64,000 nt of DNA from Zea mays (taxonomy: Eukaryota; Streptophyta; Magnoliopsida; Poales; Poaceae). Made by a program: the position numbers and the translations under genes. Positions 24,209 through 34,999 of this stretch are shown in pieces. The stretch is from NCBI RefSeq assembly GCF_902167145.1, contig NC_050098.1, forward strand, positions 37,504,501 through 37,568,500, written 5' to 3'. A model generated the notes under the pieces. The model did not search any database, was not told where the DNA came from, and saw only the letters and a list, made by a program, of their open reading frames with translations. Positions within the stretch are counted from its first letter, which is position 1. Every line of letters begins with the position of its first letter.

Positions 24209-25162
24209 CCTTGGTGAAAGAAGAACATCAAATGAGGATGAGTGGTTCCAAAGAAATGATCAAATAATTACCACATGTCACCCCATGGATTAGTTTTTTT
24301 TGGGGGAACGATATGTGTTCTCTAGCATGATTTCAATTGTTGCAAATTTATTATGCCCTGGCCAAGATATATGATGAACCCCTCTAAGAATCTTAATTGA
24401 ATCAAGTGCATGTTACAAGTAATTTGAGTACTTGATGCACACATTTAGGGGGAGCTCATTCTATATCATGTGTCCTTAAATACTAACATTTTCTTTTAGT
24501 GAACTTGTGTAGTTCTTTGAAAAGAATGGGTTTCTCTTGATTTTTTTAGAGGATATGTTTGTCCTTGGCATGCTAAATTTACTCAATACATGTTGTAATG
24601 AAGACTGATGGGCATGAATGAAAATCATCTTGCTTTGTGCAAAAATAATGTCAAGCCTATCAAAAGCTAAGATGGAAATTCATGATTATAATGGAGACCA
24701 TGTGGCGTAGAACAAAGGTGTGTCACTCCATGAACTATTGTATTACATTTTTTGTATATAGGCTCTTACATGCTAGTGTGTGCATGTATATGCAATATCT
24801 TAAGTCTCACCATAAGGTTGCACTAGTGGTGATGATTATAGAATCTCTAGATATTTGATTAATACCTCTTGTGGTGATGTCATAAGTTTGTCTTAAGTCA
24901 TCTTAGTGAGGTATGAGTCAAACATGCTAACTTCTCAAGAATCTTGGCTTAAAATATTGTATATCATGTCTATTAGTATACCTTTTGATTATGAGTAATT
25001 CCTTCAATTGGTGCAATTTCATATTTTCATACTTTATTTGTACCAAGGTTCAAATTGTAGAACTTAATCCCCTGACCTCACAATTCCAAGTGCATAAGGT
25101 AAAACAAGTATTCATCACTTGTATGCACACATTTAGGGGGAGAATGGTCTATAATTTGAATC

Positions 25163-25209
25163 TTTGAGACTAACTTCATTTTCAAGTCTATTATGTGTGT
25201 AGTCTCAAA
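25163..25209. repeat. Hairpin copy 3 in E3
   Basis: Arms tttgagacta (25163-25172) and tagtctcaaa (25200-25209). Compared with copy 2 the third stem base pair from the outside has changed on both sides, so pairing is kept. Confidence 0.8.
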
Positions 25210-26409
25210 TTAGAAAGGAATCTTCGGGCAAAGACAATCGCTTCCACTGCAAATTTTGATGGGTATCAAAGATTCTTTGCTCCAATAAATGTATCTTCTA
25301 TACATTTCATAAGAGAATGAGTTTCTCTTGTATATGCTACTCCAACGTCATCTAAAATTGGTAAATATGTATCACATCGTTTTGGATTACAAATATCTGA
25401 AGTAGCATAGCTTATAGATTCTCCTGTCTAGAACTTAATTGATTAAATAGTGCACATGTTTCTTATGTTGCATGATTATGTTCAATTGATACTCCTTTTA
25501 TGCCAATGGTACTTTAAGTTGCAAATAAGTACTCTCAACAGGTATCAATTGAATTCATATATATGTGTGCACTAAAACTTGAGGAGAACTTAGTGTAATA
25601 TGCAATTAGTGATCTGATTATCTATCAAATTGTATCAATTGGTGGTTTTCAATTGATATTTTTCGTACATGATCACTAGTTGTATAATTCATACTTGTGC
25701 AATTTTTATGCTGCCTCTTGTTATGATAAGAAAATACTAGGTGACATCTAGACTCCAGGTATCAAGATTTATCTTTCAATTAGTATGACAATATTCATTT
25801 GATATCTTGGACCTATGTCACAATTATGCCAACAAGAGATTGCAAAATGAACTCTAAATACAACACAAGTGTGGAACACCCCTTTGAAAAGGTAAAACGC
25901 AAAGGTACATCACTTATGACACTTCTCCATTACCTTTGTGCCATATAAGGACCCTTTTCATGATAGTGTATTCAAATCTTGATTAATCATAATTTCTACC
26001 CTTTATATTCTTTATATCTTTTTTTTGGAGATTTATGACAAAAGGGGAGAAATTGTGCATTAAAGCTTACCTTTAGTCTTATGTAACTAAGTGTAAGAAG
26101 ACTTTTGAAAAGGGGGAGAAATAATTGACAAAATGGGGGTTGAATCATAAGTAAAACATAAGATGAAGGAAATTGATGAGTGCATAATATGTCATGAGCA
26201 TCACGTTTATTTATGACACAAAGCACCCTATGAATAGTATGATATAAGTTGTCTTCACTCTTTGACCCAAATATGTGGTTTTGGCATTTAAGTACAAAAT
26301 TGGTATTTTCTGAAATGCACATATTTAGGGGGAGGAAACTATATCATAGGATTCAAAATCTTATTTATCAAATCTTATGTAAGCTTTAAATGTGTTGTCA
26401 TCAATCACC

Positions 26410-26422
26410 AAAAAGGGGGAGA
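26410..26422 (+). other. E3 polypurine tract at the 3' LTR
   Basis: AAAAAGGGGGAGA, one base before the LTR start TGAAAG at 26424. Confidence 0.85.
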
Positions 26423-27392
26423 TTGAAAGTGCATTCATCCCTTTTGTGAGTTTTGGTGATTTGGATAACAACACATTTAAAGGTCTAACAAGTTTGCTAA
26501 GTGTTGAACAGGAAATTCAGTATGATGAACATACTTGAATAGTGTATAATGATCAGTGAGCAAGGTTCAACAAAGGGTCAAATAACCAGTGAGACAATGC
26601 AAATGGATATAATATGGTCTCTATATTGGTTTGAATATATGGACAAGTCCTGAGAAATAACTATGCATAAATATGATCATAATAGAGGTTGAAGTGATTA
26701 AGAGGATTGGTCAAGCCAAAGTGAATAATATATGAGAATCAAACTAGAGCTTGATTGATCTTAGCAGTTATATCTAGATGACATTCAAGCAAGGTTCACA
26801 ATATTGAAGAAATGATTCTCTCAATGGATGCTCAATAGGATGTGACTCAAGAATGGCTTGATAGGGTGAAGATAGCAAGGAAAGGGCTTCGAGGAACTAA
26901 GCGAAGGTGAAGGCCAAGCGACGGCTTGTAGACCGAGGTACCATGGCTAAGGTGAAGAAGAGAGTACTTGCACTAAGTCGATGAACTAATCAGCTATGAA
27001 GAGTTACAACATGTTGATGCATCAGTAAGGTGACTTGAAGCCATGATTTGAACTCATATATGGTGAAATGGCACAAGTCACAGGCTCGATTTGTGTTTGC
27101 TTCAAAAGGTGAGACAAAGATGTTTGTGATCCTTATGAAGCAACATCATGGAGAAAACACACTTGAGACACCAATGACTCAAGGAGTTTACTTAATTATA
27201 TTTTATTTAACTTGAGTATAGGAATCGTCGTACTATCAAGGGGGATCCAAAAAGAAGGTTGGTGTTGGTACTAAAGCTCAAAATCCGTGATCTAAAACTT
27301 CCATTTTACCCTTGTTAATCCTTAGTGAAAGTATGTAGTACAACCTTTTTAAGTCTATCTTGGCCAAAATTGCTTTTTGGAAAAACAGGTTC

Positions 27393-27528
27393 AACCGGTT
27401 TTAAAACAGGTTCAACCGGTTTTTGCACTGTTCACTTTTTTCTGCCAGTCTGCTGTGTCAGCCAAAAAAACTGTGCGCAGCTTTTTGAAAAACCGGTTCA
27501 ACCGGTTTTGGGACCGGTTCAACCGGTT
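27393..27528. repeat. AACCGGTT palindrome cluster in E3 U3
   Basis: Five exact AACCGGTT sites at 27393, 27414, 27491, 27500 and 27521, plus a GACCGGTT near 27512, mostly within the longer unit GGTTCAACCGGTTTT. The cluster ends about 44 bases before the TATA box. Confidence 0.9.
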
Positions 27529-27571
27529 TTTGGGCAGAAAAGTCAAAAACGGCTAGTTTTGGAGCCCCACC

Positions 27572-27579
27572 TATATATA
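27572..27579 (+). promoter_or_regulatory. E3 LTR TATA box
   Basis: TATATATA followed by a C/T-rich start region (cactcccacctctctcctcc). It is the likely core promoter of the element. Confidence 0.7.
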
Positions 27580-28315
27580 CTCACTCCCACCTCTCTCCTC
27601 CACAGAACAGCACGACTTGGACTCCATTCCTAACCTGAGAAACACCTCCCACTCTCTCTCACACACCTCTTGCCTCTCCCATTTCAAATCTTTGGAGAGA
27701 AATCTTTGAGTGAGTTTGAGAGCTGCAGTTTTTGTGCTTCATCTCCAAATCTCTCTTGCTCTTCTTGATTCGAGCTTTGGTACTACATCGAGTTCTTTGT
27801 GGATTCATTACTCTTGGAGCTTCTAGCTCCTAGACGACTAGGTGTCTCTTGTGAGTCTCCAAATCTTGTGGAAGACCACAAGAAAGTTTGTATTACCCGC
27901 TCGTTTGAGCAAAGATTATTGTGTGGGCTTGACCTTTGTGGTCGGCAAAGGGAGGATTAGGGTTGAAAGAGACCCGGCTCTTTGTGGGCGCCTCAACGAG
28001 GAAGTAGGGCACCTTAGTGGTGTGACCGAACCTCGGGATAAATCTTGTGTCTCTTGTGTTCTTGCTCATTGTGTGTTTGTGTTCTTCGTTCTCTCACCAT
28101 TTCGTGGAAGATTTGTTTATATCCTTTTGGTGTGTGGATTTTGAGAAGTGCCCTTCTCAGATCTACTACTTTGAACCCTGTGGATCATTTAGAACATCTC
28201 ATTTCCAAAGTTAACTGGGTGAATTTTGAGACCAATTCAGTTTTACCCAGTTTGCTTCTAGTTTTTGTTGAAAAAGTTTTAACTTGCCTATTCACCCCCC
28301 TCTAGGCAACTTTCA

Positions 28316-28770
28316 GTTGCAGTCGACCGTTGGCGCGAAGTAGCCGTTGCTCCGCTGGCTCACCGGACAGTCCGGTGTGCACCGGACATGTCCGGTGAAT
28401 TATAGCGGAGCGCATTCCCGAAGCTGGCGAGTTCAGAGTCGCTCTCCTCTGGAGCACCGGACACTGTCCGGTGGTGCACCAGACAGTCCGTTGAATTATA
28501 GCGAAGCGCCTCTGAGAATTCCCAAAGGTGCGAAGTTTAGCTTAGAGTCCCCTGGTGCACCGGACACTGTCCGGTGCGCCAGACCAGGGCACACTTCGGT
28601 TGTCCCTTGCTCTTAATGTTGAACCCTTTTTTGTCTTTTTATTGGCTTTTTGTGAACCTTTGGCACCTGTATAACTTATAGACTAGAGCAAACTAGTTAG
28701 TCCAATTATTTGTGTTGGGCAATTCAACCACCAAAATCAATTGGGAAATAGGTGTAAGCCTAATTCCCTT
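28316..28770 (-). repeat. E4: Sirevirus LTR fragment, 5' end of LTR
   Basis: On the minus strand the LTR starts TGAAAGGGAATTAGGC at 28770 and runs left to 28316, where E3 interrupts it. It carries CCGGACA/TGTCCGG palindromes at 28361-28377, 28380-28397, 28455-28473 and 28557-28575, the word class seen in the solo LTR E8. The rest should lie left of E3. Confidence 0.75.
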
Positions 28771-31214
28771 TCACCTGCCCGCTGCCCGTGGCCCTGCCCC
28801 TGCCCCCGTGACGCGCTCTGCCGCCGCCACAGAGCAGCCGATGTCAAAGCTTGCCACTCCCCGCCGCGACCGCCCCTCCCCTCCCTGCCGTGCCCGCGCC
28901 CTTCCCCTCCACCGTCGCGTCCCCCCCCCCCCCCGAGATTGCCACACGCCATGGCCAGAGTTCTGCATCCTGTATCCCCTCCCACCTCGAGATCGCCTTC
29001 GATCTCTCCTGCTAGGAGGTCCGCACCCCACCCCTAGATGCCCGCGTGCACGTCGTCGATTTTGCCTGCCTCACCTCCCCGCTGCCCCCCATTTTTTCTC
29101 CGCCAAGTCTCATTCTCAACCCAAGCCCTCTTACCCATAGTCGACCTCAAAATCAAGGCGGCATGGACAATGCAGGTGCCGAGGTGGAGGCAGGGCTGGG
29201 TCTAGAGGCGATGCGCTTGCAGGACAGGCACATGGAGAGGGTGGTGGTTGGGAGGCGCATGAAGAAGGGTGGCGTCGTCTTAAGCGCGCGCAACTCTGCG
29301 CGGATTGCTCCTTGGAGAAGCGCAGATTCTTGCATGCGGATGCACCCTCGTCCTCATCGCTCGCGCGAGACAAGGACCACTCGCCGTCAGCCTGCGCCGC
29401 GACGGCCTTGGCGTGGGCCTGTGGGCCACCCAGGTCCAGCGGGAAGGACCCCACACTGTCGTTGGGCGACGACGACAAGGCTGCCGCGTCCGGGTCCTCC
29501 TCGTCATCCTCTAGCGCTAGGGCGCTCCCTGCGACCTACGGCGCCTGGTTCACGTCGTGGTGACGGCACGGCGAACAGGAGTGGTCGTTACAGCGGCGGC
29601 ACGGTGGGCAGGCGCTGCATGGTGCCTCCCCCACACTTGTTGACCTAGGATTCACCAAGGGACAGGGACAGGGCACCGAGCAAGACAGGGTTTCGATCTA
29701 CATGATAGGAGGTCTAAGGTAGGAGTGTCTGCCTTTTTTATCATTTGCCCTATGTGGAATCATCAATATTCAGATCTGTGTCAATTTTTTGCACTTCATA
29801 TAACATGTTTGTTCTGCAGGATTGAAAGGTGGTTCCAGGTTCTTGCTGAATTTAGCCTAGCAAAAAAGAGATTAGGAACTAGAACGATGTTGCTGTGTTG
29901 TTCCATCACTCCCTGCTAGCTGTGGCTCTATTCAATCCACATTTGCATTGTGTGAGTCCACAACAAACTTAATCTTTCCTTCTTGCAGTTATACAACAAT
30001 TTCTCTAATATGGCATCTTGCTGATCTGCTAGAACAAGAAGAGCCTACACAACTAAAATGAACCCTCTTAAATAGATGTCTTCTTTTTGTAATTGTTAAT
30101 AATAAAGGTGATGTTTCTATAGAACAATCTCATTAGTCTGAGCTAGAATGCTTGATGTGAGTGATGGTTGCAATGCAAACAATGTTGATGCTTGCATCCA
30201 AAAAGTTCATTTCTAGCACCCAAAACTGGGTGACATCAGGCAAAGCCCACAGATGCAATATCACTTCATCTCACTCGCTAACCAGGTTTGTTCCTTCTAA
30301 ACCCACCATCCCATTTTAGCGGTGTTTCCGTTGGATTGGACTGGGCTGCAGTAGAGCCGTCTCTCAAGTTTGCTACATGCAGTTGAATGTTTCTGCAGTA
30401 GCAAAAAAATTATCTATCCACCATGGAAAGGTTTTGGAGTGACGTGAAGGATGGAATAATCCTTATAGTTGCCTATCCGATGTTCAGAACATCAAACATG
30501 CAATTTTAGTGTGATAGCACATGTTTTTCCTTCTATTGTTGTTGATCCTTTGTCCATCTTCACAAACCAGTATGGAAGTGAACGTTGTTGCAAATGGAGG
30601 TATTAGCTTGTTCACAATTTCACTCATTTCAATTTTATGAGTCTACTCACACTCTGTTGCAAATGGAGGTATTGGATGCAATATACACAACTTAGTTTGT
30701 ATTGTGCGAAAATGATCAGCATACTGCAATTCAGCCTTCTGTTGAACGTTAGTTCTCTACTAGATTCTTGTTTTCCCTGTCAAATGTTCTAGATGTACTT
30801 AATAATAGTGACCTATCAATTATTCAATGGGAGTGTGGTTCTTGGTGCCACCAATTTTGTCTAGAGCTATTTTATTTCACTATTTCAAATTTCCTTGATT
30901 CATATTTTGTTACTGTTATATATCTACACTATCATATGCTACTCAATTTAAACACATGTTTCTATTTGATTTTGCTAAGGAATTAAATTTATGTACAATT
31001 GGACCATCAAATATCCTATGTTGCCTCTGCTTTACCTGTATTCTGATATGACATCAAGCCCACAATGTATTTGGTGGTAGTTGGAATTTGTCAGCTAGAA
31101 TGGTGTTAGTACCATAGGGAATGAATTGGTTGCGTCACACTTACTTACTAATGCGTTATATTATTTTTTTAGAAAGCGTTGAAGTAGTTTTCTAGATTGT
31201 ATTGCTGACAGTAG
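28771..31214. other. Unassigned DNA with a captured gene fragment
   Basis: Between the E4 LTR start and E5. The first 0.9 kb is GC-rich with a long C run (about 28921-28934); the remainder is AT-rich. A broken HD-Zip fragment lies at 29299-29562 on the minus strand. An 18-base word (gttgcaaatggaggtatt) occurs twice about 70 bases apart near 30587 and 30656. I found no terminal inverted repeats or Helitron ends. It may be host DNA or an unrecognised gene-capturing transposon. Confidence 0.45.
29299..29562 (-). pseudogene. Fragment of an HD-Zip class II homeobox gene
   Basis: The minus-strand frame reads, in order, DVNQAP, an acidic stretch EDDEEDPDA, SSSPNDSVGSFPLDL, then SRASDEDEGASACKNLRF and SKEQSA. 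This is the order and spacing of the N-terminal part of class II HD-Zip transcription factors up to the first helix of the homeodomain (family knowledge). After SKEQSA (about 29299) similarity stops, so the rest of the homeodomain and the leucine zipper are absent. An in-frame TAG at 29536-29538 also breaks it. It cannot encode a DNA-binding protein and is best seen as a captured or relic exon. Confidence 0.65.
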
Positions 31215-31517
31215 TGTCGGCGTTCCGAGACCGGGGGGTCCCTTGGGCCGACGAGTGAGTGTCGCCGCGTGCCCCAGCCCAGATGGGTCGAGCGCGAGGA
31301 CGAGCGCGAAGGGGGGAGAAGCAAGGCGGCCGGAGACCGGCGTGAGAGAGGTGGGAATCCCGCGGTCTTCGTGTTCGTCCCGCGCCCAGGTCGGGTGCGC
31401 TTGCAGTAGGGGGTTACAAGCGTCCACGCGGGAGAGGGAAGCGAGCGGCCCCGAGAGAGCGCCTGTCTCATCCTCGTCCCCGCGCGGCCAACCTTCTCTA
31501 AGAGGGCCCTAGTCCTT

Positions 31518-31528
31518 CCTTTTATAGG
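31518..31528 (-). promoter_or_regulatory. TATA box of E5 3' LTR
   Basis: Minus-strand CCTATAAAAGG. The same site is present at 43241-43251 (5' LTR) and 51165-51175 (E6 LTR). It sets U3 to the right and R-U5 to the left. Confidence 0.75.
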
Positions 31529-32045
31529 CGTAAGGAGAGGATCCAGGTGTACAATGGGAGGTGTAGCAGAGTGCTACGTGTCTAGCGGGGGAGAGCTAGC
31601 GCCCTAAGTACATGCCGATGTGGCAGCCGGAGAGATTTTGGCACCCAGCTGGTGTGATGTCGTGGCCGTCGGAGGAGCGATGGAGCCTGGCGGAGGGATA
31701 GCAGTCGGAGCGGTTGGGTCCTTGCTGACGTCCTCTTGCTTCCGTAAGGGGGCTGAGAGCCGCCGTCGTCACAGGGCATGCGGGGCTCCATCATTGCCTA
31801 TCTGGCGGAGCTAGCGAGATGGGACACCGGTCTTGTTCCCTGCGGCCCGAGTCAGCTCGGGGTAGGGTGATGATGGCGCCTCCTGTTGACGTGGCGAGCC
31901 TGTGCCCTAGGTTGGGCGATGTGGAGGCTCCTCCAAAGCCGAGGTCGAGTCTGTCTTCCACGGCCGAGGCCGAGTCCGTGCCCCTGGGTCGGGCGAGGCG
32001 GAGGCCGTCGGCAGAGGCCAGGGCGGAGTCCGAGCCCTGGGGTCG

Positions 32046-32335
32046 GGCGAAGCGGAGTTCGTCGTCTTCTGGGGCTGAGCCCGAGTCTGAGCCCTGGGTC
32101 GAGCGGAGCGGAGTTCGTCGTCTTCCGGGGCTTAGCCCGAGTCCGAGCCCTGCGTCGGGCGGAGCGGAGTTCACCGTCTTCCGGGGCTTAGCCCGAGTCC
32201 GAGCCCTGGGTCGGGCGGAGCGGAGTTCGTCGTCTTCCGGGGCTTAGCCCGAGTCCGAGCCCTGGGTCGGGCGGAGCGGAGTTCACCGTCTTCTGGGGCT
32301 TAGCCCGAGTCCGAGCCCTGGGTCGGGCGGAGCGG
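32046..32335. repeat. 56-bp minisatellite in E5 3' LTR
   Basis: Five tandem units of about 56 bases containing cggagttcgtcgtcttc and gagccctgggtcgggcgg. Five units are also found in the E5 5' LTR (about 43762-44062) and eight in the E6 LTR (about 51695-52155). Confidence 0.88.
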
Positions 32336-33177
32336 AGTTTCCTATGGTGCCTTTGGCAGGGCCTGACTGCCTGTCAGTCTCACTCTGTCAGGTGACACTG
32401 CAGTCGGAGTGGCACAGGCGGCGCTGTCCTTCTGTCAGGCCGGTCAGTGGAGCGGCGAAGTGACGGCGGTCACTTCGGCTCTGCCGGAGGGCGCGCGTCA
32501 GGATAATGGTGTCAGGCTACCTTTGCATTAAATGCTCCTGCGACTTGGTCGGTCGGTGCGGCGATTTAGTCAGGGTTGCTTCTTAGCGAAGGGAGTGTGG
32601 TTTCACTCCTCCGAGGTCTTAATGCCTTGCGTAATGCTTCGGCTGGTCTGGTTGTTCCCTCATGCGAGCTGGCCGTAGCCCGGGTGTACGGTCGGGTTCC
32701 AAGTTCTCGGGCTGGTATGTTGACATTGTCAACGGTTCGGCCGGAGCCGGGTTTGCGAGAGCAGCCCCCGAGCCTCTGCACAGGGCGAGAGGGCGATCAG
32801 GGACAGACTCGGCTTTTTTACATACGCCCCTACGTCGCCTTTCCGCAAGGAGGAGGGGGGAAAGCGCCATGTTGCCCTCGATGGGCGCCGAACATGTTGT
32901 CTCCGGTGAGCTGCAAGCGGGTAATCCGAGTGGACGTCTGTGCCCCGTTCGTTAGGGGTCGGCTAGGGGCCCGGAGGCTCGCCCAAAAGTACCTGCGGGT
33001 GATCTGCCGGACCCGGTCCCCTGGCGACGGGGTCCGAGGGCTCGATGCCTCCCTATGATGGGATTTCGTTACAAGATCGCTCCCGCTGGTCTCAAGAATG
33101 TCCTAGGGTACCTCGACAGCGCAGCCCGAGCCTTGGTTATGTATCGAACATACCCATGGTCATCCCTCGCTCGGTGT

Positions 33178-33385
33178 CTGAGGCGGCTGTGAACCCTTCG
33201 GGGGCCAGCCTTCGAACCCCTGATCAGTAATGGGCGCGGAGCCCGAGCAGCCTGAGGCGGCCGTGGAACCCTTCGGGGGGCCAGCCTTCGAACCTCTGAC
33301 CAGTAGTGGGTGTAGGGCCCACGCGATCTGAGGCGGCTGTCGAACCCTTCGGGGGGCCAGCCTTCGAACCTCTGATCAGTAGGGA
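33178..33385. repeat. Three 74-76-bp repeats in E5 spacer
   Basis: Each starts ctgaggcggc (33178, 33252, 33328) and contains gaacccttcgg...ccagccttcgaac and ctgatcagta. The E6 equivalents start at 53392, 53456 and 53532. Confidence 0.85.
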
Positions 33386-34281
33386 GGCTCGGAGCCTGGT
33401 TCCTTCACGGGGAAGGATCCTTTTCGGGGTATCCCCCTTTCCCGGTCCCTGTTGCAAGAGAGAGAGAAAGAGGAAAAAAGGAAAAGGATACGAAATCGAA
33501 CGACGCGGCGTACCTTTTTTGGCGCGGTTATTTCGGCAAAGGCGAAGTGTCACCCGCTTCCCCTACTGAAGCGTCGCCTATCCCGCCGCGGAGTTAATGC
33601 GACGGGGCGGGTGGTTGGCGGGGCGGCCGTTGCGCGTGCGCGAGCCGTTCGAGGAACGGATCACGGGCGCGTTGTCTTCACGCCGTGAGAGGGGGTCCTC
33701 TTGCCGCCCTCGGATGGGACGTGAGCTTGGCTGACGAGTGACCGTTGTTCCCTCCCGCCTGCCACCGTCATTACTGTCGGCCCGTTTTTGACCGCATTGA
33801 CCGCCGCGCAAGGCTGGCGCTGCTGGGTCGTGCGCTGGGTCGCCTCGAGTCGCGGTTTTGGTTCCGCAATCGAGGAGGCGCGGTGGTGGTGCAAGTGGCG
33901 GTGCAGTTGCATGCACGAAGCAGTCAGCGCGCCGGTTGCGTGACGCGTGGGCCTGGGCCTCCAGGCTGGGCATGTTGGGAGTCGAAGAAGCGTGCCCACT
34001 TGGCGCGGTTGCATGCCGTCTGCATGGCTGCCCGCCCCTTTTGCCCGTTGGTCTGGGCAAAAGTGGAGGGTCACTTGTAACCGCTGGGCGGTCGTGCGCA
34101 CCGCGCGCGGCGGTTTGGCTTCTTCTGCTCTGAGCCAGTTTGCATGACGTGTGGGACCCAGCCCCCGCGCCGCAGGGGAGGGCCTTGGAGCGTGTTGGAG
34201 AAGACTCAGCCCGTGACGGCTGGGGGTGCAAGTAGGGAGAGTCGCCTTTAAAAGGAGGGTGACCCCCTTCGGAAGGCGACC

Positions 34282-34999
34282 ATGTCTTCGCGCTCCCTTA
34301 TGCATCGTGTCTTTCCACCTTCCAAGCCCCCGGATGGGGGATACCCGCCGTATTCTCGCCTCATCGTCGGAGGAACGCAACTCCGTGGGAGTTGGTACCT
34401 TTCAGTCATCGTTCGGCTTCAAGGATTTTCATCTTACAGCCCGGTTGCACCCCTCCGCTAGTGGTCACCCAAGACGGTGACCTCCAGCTCCTGGATGGGG
34501 AGAGGCAAGCCGGGCTGTGATCTCGATCCCGCCCTCAGTGTCGAGGGTGTTCGTCATCCTCACTGGGGCGAGGAACGAGGCGAGCTGGGGCTCTACCTCC
34601 TGCACGGGTCGACGGGCCACCTCTTCTTCCAGCTTCTGGTGGTGGCAATCGCCCTCCAGCCCTGCGGCAGAGACGTCCTCCAGCCATGCCGGGGAAGGCG
34701 AACTGTTGCTGCCCAGCTAGGATGCAACATTCCGCCCTCTCCCTCGCATTCGCGGCGAGGACGGCAGCGAGGACCTGCCGGTGCGCTTGGGAGCGGCCCG
34801 CTCTTTGGCTTTAATAGCTGGTTCGCCTCCCTTGAGCGGGAACGCGAACGAAAGCCCTCCGGCGGCCGCGTCTACCCGGGACCATGGCTGCTGCTGCAGA
34901 GGTCGCTGGCAGGTCGCCCGACGTTCGTCGCCCCGCAGGCTCGAGGTTGCTCATACCCGCGGGGACGGAACCAGAGTTCCGTTTGTAATGGCACTTTGA
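34282..34999 (+). pseudogene. Candidate antisense ORF in E5 spacer, broken
   Basis: On the strand opposite gag-pol. The ATG at 34282 opens MSSRSLMHRV and is followed by a GGYPP...RLIVGGTQLRGSWYL segment nearly identical to the E6 copy at 54489. A TAG at 34459-34461 and at least one frameshift break it here. The E6 and E5 copies end with the same VPFVMAL before a TAA, and a following AT-rich stretch (to about 35115) looks like a 3' untranslated region. A TATA-like tttaaaagg lies at 34247, only about 27 bases before the ATG, which would leave almost no leader. Function unknown; it may not be a gene. Confidence 0.4.

Larger units (their letters stand above)
20889..26409 (+). other. E3 non-coding internal region with modular repeats
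   Basis: About 5.5 kb, AT-rich, with no ORF I would call. It holds recurring modules: a G-rich tract such as TTTAGGGGGAG, then ctatat, in several cases followed by a gagacta...tagtctc hairpin. G-rich tracts are seen near 22073, 24440, 25132, 26043, 26114 and 26327. Two segments, about 21110-21750 and 23020-23640, are diverged copies in the same order. Confidence 0.7.
20889..28315 (+). mobile_element. E3: Sirevirus-like Ty1/copia element, 3' part
   Basis: Internal non-coding DNA with repeated polypurine tracts, a final PPT at 26410-26422 and a 3' LTR 26424-28315 with TGAAAG...CTTTCA ends. Multiple PPTs, a long non-coding 3' region and palindrome clusters in U3 are recalled Sirevirus traits. 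The left part, with gag-pol, is separated by the E2 insertion and lies outside the window. GTTGC at 28316-28320 would be the target duplication. Confidence 0.7.
26424..28315 (+). repeat. E3 3' LTR, 1,892 bp
   Basis: Starts TGAAAG after the PPT and ends CTTTCA after ttcacccccctctaggcaa, a typical Sirevirus LTR end. It contains a TATA box at 27572 and a cluster of AACCGGTT palindromes just upstream. Short ORFs inside are not convincing. Confidence 0.8.
31215..32592 (-). repeat. E5 3' LTR, truncated
   Basis: Begins TGTCGGCG like the LTRs at 42938 and 44352. It stops near 32592, and sequence equivalent to E6 internal position 52799 follows at once. About 390 bases are therefore missing: the U3 start, the PPT and the first internal bases. 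Confidence 0.85.

Noticed and set aside
27325..28305. ORFs of about 100 codons in the E3 LTR
   Set aside because: They overlap the palindrome array, TATA box and transcribed leader of an LTR and show no recognisable domain.
28712..29140. Overlapping GC-rich ORFs on both strands upstream of the HD-Zip fragment
   Set aside because: Pro/Arg-rich frames driven by composition; none resembles a known protein or continues the HD-Zip frame.
29717..29819. GT...AG pair that could be an intron on the plus strand
   Set aside because: No convincing coding frame on either side, so the splice reading is unsupported.
32046..32335. Regular repeats that could be mistaken for a CRISPR array
   Set aside because: Units are contiguous 56-bp minisatellite copies without unique spacers, inside an LTR of a plant genome.
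33578..34380. Minus-strand ORFs of 217 and 239 codons in the E5 spacer
   Set aside because: The two overlap in different frames, and the E6 counterparts are shorter and split, so there is no sign of frame conservation.
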